From: Planctomycetota bacterium
GTDB lineage: Bacteria; Planctomycetota; Phycisphaerae; UBA1845
Direction of reading: 5' to 3'
Assembly: GCA_024278775.1 (NCBI GenBank)
Contig: JAJRSP010000070.1
Location: 1-5,736 of the forward strand
Length of the DNA: 5,736 nt
The notes beneath the pieces were generated by a model. That model saw only the letters and a program-made list of their open reading frames with translations, was not told where the DNA came from and did no database searches. The first letter of the stretch is position 1. Every line of letters starts with the position of its first letter. A program made the position numbers and the translations under genes. Positions 1-5,736 of this stretch are shown here, piece after piece.

Positions 1-1
1 C

Positions 2-1775
2 CTCATATGCGACCGGAACGCTAACGGCACGCGTGACCTGCACGCACCGCTGACGACTCTGGCGGAGTGGAACGATTTCTTCTGGGAACCGGACGATGTG
101 TGCAACCAACTCTCACGGGAACACTACGCGCCGAGTTCGACCAGCACCTTCTACAGAAGGTATTTCATGCCCATGTGTACCGACGGCTCCACGCCGCCCA
201 AGTGTACGACTGTATGCCCGGACGGTCAACCAATTATCCAATGTACGACGGCACGACGGCACGCGTCCGCTTTTCTATTATGACGCGGGAACGACCGATC
301 GATGGATCATCAAAGTTCAGAACGGTGGCGAAACTTGTAATGGAGATTGTTGGTCGGACGAGGAACGCGCGAGTTTCACAGGTGCCTGGGGCAATCACCC
401 CTTGACCAGGTCGTTTACGGGATTGTACAAGCCGTATCAGGATTCTCCGTTCTCATCCTACAATCGAGTCATCATCGACAAGTGCGTGGGCGATCGTAAC
501 TGCGGGTCGTCCATGTTGTCGTCGGTAGAGCAAGTCGACGATCAGGGTACTGCTATGGGGCAGGCCGACGTCTATTTCCACGGCTATCGTGAGCTGAAAG
601 CGATCCTCAAGTATCTCACGATATGGGATGGGGGGAACCGGCTAACGCCGAATAGTCAGATCGCCTTCGCGGCGCATTCGAACGGCTCCAACGGGATGTA
701 CATGTACATTGATCGCATCGCGGAGTACATCCGCCATGATCCGTCAGATGGTCAACCGGGGCTCGGGCTTACGAATGCCGATGTCCGCGGACTGGCTGCG
801 AGCTTTGTAAGTCCGTCGGTGGAGGCGGAAAATCTTATCAACCATCCATCACAAACCATCTTCAGTTGGAATGACTACCCTACGCTCGCTTTTGATGACC
901 ACATTGTGGCCCCGTTGAGTCACTCCGGCGCCAACCCGGCCAATGGGTTGTGGTATTCGTCCCTATCGTACTTCGACGGATATGAGTTTCGTCGCTTTGA
1001 CCGTTGGGGTGCCCTGCAGTTCGATGTGGGAACCCCCGCATCGATCGATGATGTCGCCGGGGTCTCTACCATTGACGAGAGTTGTTTTGCGAGACACGGG
1101 CTCCTCGGCGGCTTGGGAGACAACCCGGAAGCCTGCCTCGACAGCATGCACGTGCTGATGAATCACATCACTACGCCACTTTTTTTCTCGCCGCAACAGT
1201 ACGACAAAGTCATTAAAGTCGGAGGTCTTCTCAGCTTCACTCGAATCACGCAATCTTACTTTGATCTCGGATATGTCCCGGATGCGGGTAGCGTTTGCGG
1301 CTCGCACGATGAGAATTACATCTGCAGTATGCAGCCCAGTTGTCCCGTGGGTGTTTCCCCGTGCGATCTCACCAGCACCAATAGTGCCGACTATCGAGAC
1401 CTCGATTTGGCTACCCGCGTCCGTATCATTTCGCGTGCAGCCACGGGACGATCCAGCGGCGTACCGGAAGAAAGTCCGGCCGACGTGGGGGCTTCCGTCG
1501 GACACGCGGTGTTCTCTCCCGAGTGGGACGAGCACGCCAGTTGGGAAAAACCGGAGAAAATGGACTATCAAATCTGCGACGGTCCTGGCACGACGAATTG
1601 CGCCTGGCGAAGCGCACCGATTTGGGCGGCGCTGAAGTCTTGGCTCGAATACGACGCGACGGTCATCTGCGTGGAACGCGATCTTCCCGGCACTGATCCG
1701 AACCTCCCGCTCACGGCCTGGTCGGAGACGACACCGGGTCCACTCCTCGACAGCCGTTGTGGGATCGCACCCTAA
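2..1775 (+). CDS. Pectin acetylesterase / NOTUM-like secreted hydrolase, 5' partial, frame disrupted near 226-283
   Basis: This looks like a serine carboxyl-ester hydrolase of the pectin acetylesterase / NOTUM family, which removes acetyl or acyl groups outside the cytoplasm. Frame 2 is open from position 2 to the stop at 281-283 and reads as a Cys-containing protein. Frame 3 then carries the conserved core to the TAA at 1773-1775. Family landmarks in order are DGTRPLFYY (about 255-281), the oxyanion-type loop QNGGETC (321-341), AHSNGSNG (672-695) with the presumed nucleophile Ser at 678-680, VRGLA (783-797), TPLFFSPQQYD with Asp at 1203-1205, and VGHAVFSP with His at 1503-1505. The spacing AHSNGSNG then IDRIAE matches NOTUM, as I recall that family. 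Fourteen Cys downstream of the break suggest disulfides and export; any signal peptide would lie outside the window. The ATG at 96-98 is unlikely as a start, because its first 50 or so codons in frame 3 are Arg/Pro-rich and resemble a shadow. Substrate is unknown. The gene may be a pseudogene or may contain a sequencing error. Confidence 0.72.
245..263. repeat. 8-base tandem duplication (ACGACGGC x2, plus ACG)
   Basis: ACGACGGC occurs at 245-252 and again, exactly, at 253-260, followed by ACG, giving about 2.4 copies of a period-8 unit. It sits inside the hydrolase gene where the reading frame changes. Removing one copy joins frame 1 (YPMYDG) directly to frame 3 (TRPLFYYDAG), giving a smooth family-like stretch. 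Since 8 is not a multiple of 3, a gain or loss of one unit would shift the frame. That the duplication caused a frame change is inference. Confidence 0.7.
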
Positions 1776-1853
1776 TCGCTCTACTGTGTGATGTTGCGAA
1801 GCGTGAGAGGTATGCCGTTATTGCGTAGTCAGGCCGTGGTATTCCCCGGACAC

Positions 1854-2402
1854 TTATGGAAGTGATGTCTCTCCGGATGTGGAATCCACCTGGATGGTGA
1901 TGGTGGAGCCGCCGGCTTGTAGGGTGATGGTGGCCGGTGTCGTTTGGTCGGTCTGGCCGAAGATCCCGAAGCCGAGTTTGTCGTCGCCGTCGAGCGAGTA
2001 AGCCTGGATGGTGACGCCGGTCATCTCAGAGGCTCGGCCGGTGCCGAACGTGGTCGTATAGGGCCGGTTGTCAGCGGGGTTCGTGATTGGCGTGGCGGGG
2101 GTGGATGAGCGGGCGATGGTGTAAGTGGCCGTGGCGGTGTCGAAGGTGACGACGCACGGATCGGAAGCGTGGGTGATCGACTCGACCTGCGCGAAGCCCA
2201 GATCGGCCATAAGTAGGTCCGCGGCGGCGCGTAGCCGAGTGGTGTTGGTTCCGTTCATCATGGGGAGGGCGAGTACGGCGGCGATGGCCATCAGCACCAA
2301 CACGATCAGAAGCTCGACCATGGTGAACGCCGGCGCTTGGGCCTTGAGGCTACATCTCTCGCTACCGACGCATGGGTGGATTGATATACGTTGGTGTTTC
2401 AA
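1854..2402 (-). CDS. GspH/FimT-type pseudopilin with prepilin N-terminus
   Basis: This is a minor-pilin-like subunit expected to be inserted in the inner membrane, cleaved by prepilin peptidase and added to a pilus or secretion pseudopilus. The 182-residue product has a 25-residue leader ending APA, then FTMVELL (26-32) with Glu30 as the conserved Glu5, and a hydrophobic helix to about residue 49. A GspH-like pattern follows (ADLLMADLGFAQVES, then a beta-rich, Thr-rich domain), ending in STITIQVDSTSGE, which resembles the terminal strand of GspH/FimT. The cleavage position has Ala25 where Gly is usual. The mature part has one Cys (83), so no internal disulfide. The start is TTG at 2402-2400; no ATG or GTG lies in frame before the helix, and a good ribosome binding site sits 8 bases upstream. 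It overlaps the pilC stop by 4 bases and is the last gene before the convergent hydrolase. The family call is from pattern only; a GspG-like identity is less likely. Confidence 0.8.
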   Translation of the reverse strand: MKHQRISIHPCVGSERCSLKAQAPAFTMVELLIVLVLMAIAAVLALPMMNGTNTTRLRAAADLLMADLGFAQVESITHASDPCVVTFDTATATYTIARSSTPATPITNPADNRPYTTTFGTGRASEMTGVTIQAYSLDGDDKLGFGIFGQTDQTTPATITLQAGGSTITIQVDSTSGETSLP

Positions 2403-3619
2403 TGGGCGATCACCTTGGAAATGGTCATGATCGGAAGCAGTAACGCAATGGCGATGCCGCCGACGACGGCACCCATGATGGCAATCATGATCGGCTCGAT
2501 CATCTGTGTGGTTGTTTTGATAGTGCTGCGCAGGTCATTGTCGAGGAAGTCGCACAGTCGGGTCAAGACCGTGCCGAGCTGTCCGGATGTCTCTCCGGCC
2601 TTAATCATCTGCACCACCGGTTGAGGTATAAGTTCGCTGCTTTCCAGTGGTCTGCTGAGCGATTCGCCGTGTTGAAGTCGCTCGGCGACCTGGGACCAGA
2701 GCCTGGAAAAATGGTAGTTTCCACAGAGGGCCCGCGTGATTCCGACGGCTTCCAGCATGGAGACGCCCGAGTCGACGAGAATGCCCAGCGTTCGCAGACT
2801 GGTGGTGACGTAGGAACGCTGCAACATCTTTCCCAGGATCGGTAGGTGGAGACGTAGCCAATGGGATTGAGAACGTGTGGCGTCGGCTTGCATAAACCAT
2901 ATCACCGAGAAGAGCGCGAGCAGTGAACCGATCACCACGTAAGCCCAGTAATCCACGAGCCAGTCGGTGATCGCGACAAGGATGACCGTGGGTAGCGGCA
3001 GGCTGGCCTCTTTGCCGGCGTAGATGGTGAGAAAGTTGGGGAGCACGAAGGTCACGAGAAAGACAGTGACAGCAACCGATGCGATCATAAGAATCAGCGG
3101 GTAGGTTAGCGCTGACTTGACTTTCTTCTGTAGCTCACGACTTGCAGTGAGGTATTCCGCACATCGCGCTAACATCGGCCCCATCGTTCCCGACACTTCT
3201 CCTGCGCGAAGTAGGTTGACGTAGAAGTCGCCGAAGACATTCGGGTGCTGGCCCATCGTGGAAGAAAATGGTTCACCCGATTCCACTCTCTCCTGGATGT
3301 CTTTCAGCACGCTATGAAAACGTCCGTGGGGTGTTTGGGTGACGGCTGCGTTGATCGCGTCGGCCAGAGAGACGCCGGTGTCTACCATGATGGAAAGTTG
3401 AGAGAAGAAGAATATGACATCTTCTTGACGCACACGTCTGCCGGCAAGCATGGCCGCTTGTTGATCGTCTTCGGTTGGTTTGGTGGACTCGCGCAGTGCG
3501 GTAACGAATTTTCCTTCCGCACGAAGTAATCGACTTGCTTCGGCCTTACCTGGGGCGGTGATGTCACCCCGTAAGGCAGTCCCTGATGCGTCACGCGCTG
3601 CATATCGAAAAACGGGCAT
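2399..3619 (-). CDS. pilC: Inner-membrane platform protein PilC/GspF
   Basis: This is the polytopic platform protein of type IV pili and type II secretion systems. It sits in the inner membrane and couples the cytoplasmic ATPases to pilin insertion and extraction. Counting from the upstream GTG at 3622, the product has a short N-terminal segment (MPVFRYAARDASG) typical of the family. It then has two repeated T2SSF domains, about 72-195 and 272-397, each with the family pattern of a Gly/Ser loop (DTGVSL and DSGVSM) and an AGE(V/T)SG motif (140-145 and 342-347). Three membrane helices are visible at about 175-198, 225-245 and 376-398. The 406-residue length matches the family's usual 400 or so. 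I chose the ATG at 3619-3617 because GGGAG lies 6 bases before it; the adjacent GTG would leave only 3 bases. The gene begins 3 bases after the pilT stop. GspF versus PilC cannot be separated by sequence alone; the PilT neighbour favours PilC. Confidence 0.93.
   Translation of the reverse strand: MPVFRYAARDASGTALRGDITAPGKAEASRLLRAEGKFVTALRESTKPTEDDQQAAMLAGRRVRQEDVIFFFSQLSIMVDTGVSLADAINAAVTQTPHGRFHSVLKDIQERVESGEPFSSTMGQHPNVFGDFYVNLLRAGEVSGTMGPMLARCAEYLTASRELQKKVKSALTYPLILMIASVAVTVFLVTFVLPNFLTIYAGKEASLPLPTVILVAITDWLVDYWAYVVIGSLLALFSVIWFMQADATRSQSHWLRLHLPILGKMLQRSYVTTSLRTLGILVDSGVSMLEAVGITRALCGNYHFSRLWSQVAERLQHGESLSRPLESSELIPQPVVQMIKAGETSGQLGTVLTRLCDFLDNDLRSTIKTTTQMIEPIMIAIMGAVVGGIAIALLLPIMTISKVIAH
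2411..2416 (-). promoter_or_regulatory. Ribosome binding site supporting the TTG start of the pseudopilin
   Basis: On the minus strand AAGGTG lies in the last codons of pilC, 8 bases before the TTG at 2402-2400. This is a normal Shine-Dalgarno spacing. With the TTGA stop/start overlap, it supports TTG as the true start and translational coupling to pilC. Confidence 0.55.
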
Positions 3620-3622
3620 CAC

Positions 3623-4786
3623 TTACTCCCAAGGTCTGCGATTCGTGTCTGGTCTGGTTGGTGTGACGTTGCCTGAGGAATCCGTGGCGGCGGCACCGGC
3701 AGGTACTGCGGCCGAACCACCCAGGCTCAAAAGACGCTCCAGTCGTGCAGGATCGGTGGTTTTGGAGAGAGCCGCCTCGTGTCCGATCAGTCCCCGTTGA
3801 ACCAGTTGCGCGATGGCGGCATCCAGCGTTTGCATTCCTTGCTGAGCGCCCGTTTCGATCATCCCGGAGATGAGGTGGGTGTTGTTATCACGTATCGCGC
3901 GAGCGATGGCCGGCGTCATGATCATCAGCTCTACGGCGGGCACCATGCCGCCGTCTCGTTCATTGTGGAATAGGGTTTGGCAGGCGATGGCCCGAAGCGT
4001 CAGACTGAGCTGGCTACGTATTTGCTCTTGTCGTTGGGAATCGAACGTGTCCACGATGCGATCGATGGTTTGCGGGGCGCTGTTCGTGTGAAGTGAGGCG
4101 AGAACGAGGTGTCCGGTCTCTGCGGCCGTCAGAGTAGCCGTGATGGTTTCCAGGTCTCGCATTTCGCCCACCATGATGATGTCGGGTTTTTGTCGAACGA
4201 CGTGGCGAAGCGCCGCGGCGAACGAGGGAGAATCGTCGCCGATTTCTCGCTGCTCAATGATTGATTTCCGGTTGGTGAATGCGAACTCGATCGGGTCTTC
4301 CAGCGTGATGACGTGGGCGCGTCGGTGGCGGTTCATTTCGTCCAGCAAGGCCGCCAGCGTGGTGCTTTTTCCGGAGCCGGTGGGGCCGGTGATCAGGACA
4401 AGCCCACGCGGTAGGTCGGCCAATTCAGTCATTCGTGCAGGTAGCGAGAGCGCTTTGAGGTTGGGGATGTTCGAATCGATGAGGCGCACCGCGACCGCAA
4501 GGGAGCGGCGTTGGTAATGAATGTTGATACGACAGCGCCCGACGCGTGCGTGCGAGAAGGAGAAATCCAGGTCGCGGCGTTGGATGAGTCGCTCGCGCTG
4601 CCCTTCGTCGAGAAACTCCATGATCATGTCGTTGAGTTCCGCAGCGTGCAGGCGTTTGTCAGTGAGGTTCTGTAGACTCGTGTTGATGTATATGCTGGGT
4701 GGGGCTCCGGCCACGAGTAGCAGGTCGGAAGCATCCGCATCGTTTGCCGCGATCAGCCATGAGAAAAGTTGGTTGTTGGGATTCAT
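3623..4786 (-). CDS. pilT: Type IV pilus twitching-motility ATPase PilT
   Basis: This is a hexameric cytoplasmic ATPase of the secretion-ATPase superfamily that powers pilus retraction. The 387-residue product has a PilT-type N-terminal domain (about 1-105, with ADASDLLLVAGAPP at 17-30). It then has the Walker A motif GPTGSGKST (134-142), the Asp box TLEDPIEF (161-168), Walker B DIIMVGEMRDLET (202-214) and the His box GHLVLASLHTNSA (225-237). GMQTLD (317-322) matches the PilT C-terminal region. It lacks the four-Cys zinc element of PilB/GspE. The C-terminal AIRNLIRE motif of PilT corresponds to AIARAIRD (293-300), which is diverged. A low-complexity tail rich in Ala, Ser, Thr and Pro (about 355-387) extends past the usual end. 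The ATG at 4786-4784 is the only in-frame start after an upstream stop; its ribosome binding site is weak. It lies between pilB (78-base gap) and pilC (3 bases). A role as a PilU-like accessory motor is possible. Confidence 0.92.
   Translation of the reverse strand: MNPNNQLFSWLIAANDADASDLLLVAGAPPSIYINTSLQNLTDKRLHAAELNDMIMEFLDEGQRERLIQRRDLDFSFSHARVGRCRINIHYQRRSLAVAVRLIDSNIPNLKALSLPARMTELADLPRGLVLITGPTGSGKSTTLAALLDEMNRHRRAHVITLEDPIEFAFTNRKSIIEQREIGDDSPSFAAALRHVVRQKPDIIMVGEMRDLETITATLTAAETGHLVLASLHTNSAPQTIDRIVDTFDSQRQEQIRSQLSLTLRAIACQTLFHNERDGGMVPAVELMIMTPAIARAIRDNNTHLISGMIETGAQQGMQTLDAAIAQLVQRGLIGHEAALSKTTDPARLERLLSLGGSAAVPAGAAATDSSGNVTPTRPDTNRRPWE
3626..3630 (-). promoter_or_regulatory. Ribosome binding site deciding the pilC start
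   Basis: On the minus strand GGGAG lies in the last two pilT codons, ending 6 bases before the ATG at 3619-3617. That favours this ATG over the overlapping GTG at 3622-3620 and makes pilC translation likely to depend on translation of pilT. Confidence 0.55.
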
Positions 4787-4864
4787 GCGTTGGTATTCTT
4801 TGACACTCGTCAGCTCATCGCGATGGTGGGTTCGTCCAGGTTGTTATCGTTTGTGGCATCGTCC

Positions 4865-5736
4865 TTATCCCGCAGTCACTCGGAGCACTTCGTCCATGGT
4901 GGTTTGTCCTTGGTTGGCGGCTTCCAGTCCGGCTTCGAGCAATGTTTTCATTCCGAGTTCCTTGGCCCTTGCGCGGATGGCACCGAGCGGGATGTCGGAA
5001 GCGATGGCGTCTCGAAGTTCGTCGTCGGGCAACAGGAGTTCATAGATACCGATGCGTCCCTTCAAACCGGTTTGGTGGCAATTCGGGCAGCCCCGCCCCG
5101 CATAATGGTGTTCCATCTGGATGCCCAACCGTTCCATTGCACGAATGGAAGACGCGCTGGGTGTCACCGTTTCCTTACAATCCGGGCAGATTGTTCGAAC
5201 CAGCCGCTGGGCCACGACGGCGACAAGTGACGCGCTGATGAGGTAGGGCTCTACGCCCAGGTTGTGAAGTCGCGTGACGGCGCTGGCGGAGTCATTGGTG
5301 TGCAGCGTGGATAGCACGAGGTGTCCGGTGAGGGCCGCCTGGATGGCGATGCGAGCTGTTTCCGGGTCACGGATCTCACCGAGCATGATCACATCCGGGT
5401 CCTGTCGCAACAGGGAGCGAAGCACATTGGCGAACCCCAGGCCTATTTTTTCGTGAACTTGAAACTGGTTGACGCTTGGAATCTGGAATTCCACAGGGTC
5501 TTCCACGGTGCAGATATTGATTGCGGTATCGTTAATCTCATTCAGGACCGCGTAGAGCGTGGTCGTTTTTCCGCTGCCCGTGGGGCCGGTCACCAGGATG
5601 ATACCGTGCGGTTTTTTTACTTCTGCGGCGAAGGCTTCATACACAGATGGTGCCATGCCTAGATGCGCAAGACTGACCAGGGTGTTACGCGTATCAATCA
5701 CTCGAATGACGACTTTCTCTCCGAATTTGTTCGGGA
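4865..5736 (-). CDS. pilB: Assembly ATPase PilB/GspE, C-terminal part (5' end outside window)
   Basis: This is a hexameric cytoplasmic ATPase that drives pilin or pseudopilin polymerisation. About 290 residues of the C-terminal ATPase domain are present. The reading frame is open to the right edge and reads PNKFGEKVVIRVID, the conserved segment before the nucleotide site, so the GTG at 5701 is internal and not the start. Numbered from that GTG, it has Walker A GPTGSGKTT (39-47), the Asp box TVEDPVEF (65-72), Walker B DVIMLGEIRDPET (103-115) and the His box GHLVLSTLHTND (126-137). Four zinc-binding Cys as two CxxC pairs (172/175 and 205/208) distinguish PilB/GspE from PilT. The stop is TAA at 4867-4865. 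With pilT and pilC downstream, the pilBTC order suggests a pilus; GspE of a secretion system is the alternative, since the diagnostic N-terminal domain is not visible. Confidence 0.93.
   Translation of the reverse strand, partial: PNKFGEKVVIRVIDTRNTLVSLAHLGMAPSVYEAFAAEVKKPHGIILVTGPTGSGKTTTLYAVLNEINDTAINICTVEDPVEFQIPSVNQFQVHEKIGLGFANVLRSLLRQDPDVIMLGEIRDPETARIAIQAALTGHLVLSTLHTNDSASAVTRLHNLGVEPYLISASLVAVVAQRLVRTICPDCKETVTPSASSIRAMERLGIQMEHHYAGRGCPNCHQTGLKGRIGIYELLLPDDELRDAIASDIPLGAIRARAKELGMKTLLEAGLEAANQGQTTMDEVLRVTAG

Noticed and set aside
96..250. ATG at 96-98 as the true start of the hydrolase in frame 3
   Set aside because: The first 50 or so codons are Arg/Pro-rich with no signal peptide and no family match, whereas frame 2 over the same bases reads like real protein and is open to the left edge.
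67..405. Separate 112-codon gene in frame 1
   Set aside because: Mostly a shadow of the hydrolase; only the short part around 226-252 may matter, as the bridge between frames 2 and 3.
963..1571. 202-codon minus-strand open frame opposite the hydrolase
   Set aside because: No recognisable motif. It lies opposite well-conserved hydrolase sequence with catalytic residues, so it is best explained as an antisense shadow.
1834..1849. Possible terminator hairpin between the convergent genes (CCGTGG, loop TATT, CCCCGG)
   Set aside because: The 6-base stem contains a mismatch and no T-tract follows on either strand. Nothing else terminator-like is in 1776-1853.
4800..4805. TTGACA on the plus strand as a -35 promoter box
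   Set aside because: No matching -10 box at the right distance, and it would drive transcription antisense to pilB.
4521..5045. 174-codon plus-strand open frame across the pilT/pilB junction
   Set aside because: Ser/Arg-rich shadow antisense to conserved ATPase sequence; no domain seen.
5699..5701. GTG as the start of the PilB/GspE gene
   Set aside because: The frame stays open upstream and encodes the conserved NKFGEKVVIR segment, so the gene continues beyond the window.

Overview
The window holds two blocks that converge on a 78-base gap at 1776-1853. On the plus strand, from the left edge to 1775, lies one long secreted-hydrolase gene of the pectin acetylesterase / NOTUM type. Its start is outside the window and its reading frame is broken in the first 300 bases. 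On the minus strand, from the right edge down to 1854, lies a tight cluster of type IV pilus / type II secretion genes. In transcription order these are an assembly ATPase (PilB/GspE, N-terminus outside the window), a retraction-type ATPase (PilT), the inner-membrane platform protein (PilC/GspF) and a GspH/FimT-type pseudopilin.

The minus-strand genes look like one operon. The pilB-pilT gap is 78 bases. pilT and pilC are 3 bases apart, with the pilC ribosome binding site inside the pilT tail. pilC and the pseudopilin overlap by 4 bases (TTGA), with the pseudopilin ribosome binding site inside the pilC tail. Together the four products would form the cytoplasmic motors, the membrane platform and one minor-type filament subunit of a pilus or secretion machine. 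No major pilin, secretin, alignment protein or prepilin peptidase lies in the window, so pilus versus secretion system cannot be settled here. The presence of PilT favours a type IV pilus.

The plus-strand hydrolase carries a plausible Ser-Asp-His triad and 14 cysteines downstream of the frame disruption, which fits an exported, disulfide-bonded enzyme. Its first part reads well in frame 2 (positions 2 to about 226) and the rest in frame 3 (about 261 to 1775). At least one frameshift lies between, next to an exact 8-base tandem duplication.

The organism is a moderately GC-rich bacterium, very probably with two membranes. Alanine instead of glycine at the prepilin cleavage site, together with a NOTUM-like esterase, would suit a planctomycete-like lineage, but this is a weak inference. 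I found no RNA gene, mobile element, CRISPR array or convincing terminator. Most of the window is ordinary; the frame disruption, the altered nucleophile motif, the Ala(-1) prepilin and the diverged PilT motif deserve a second look.
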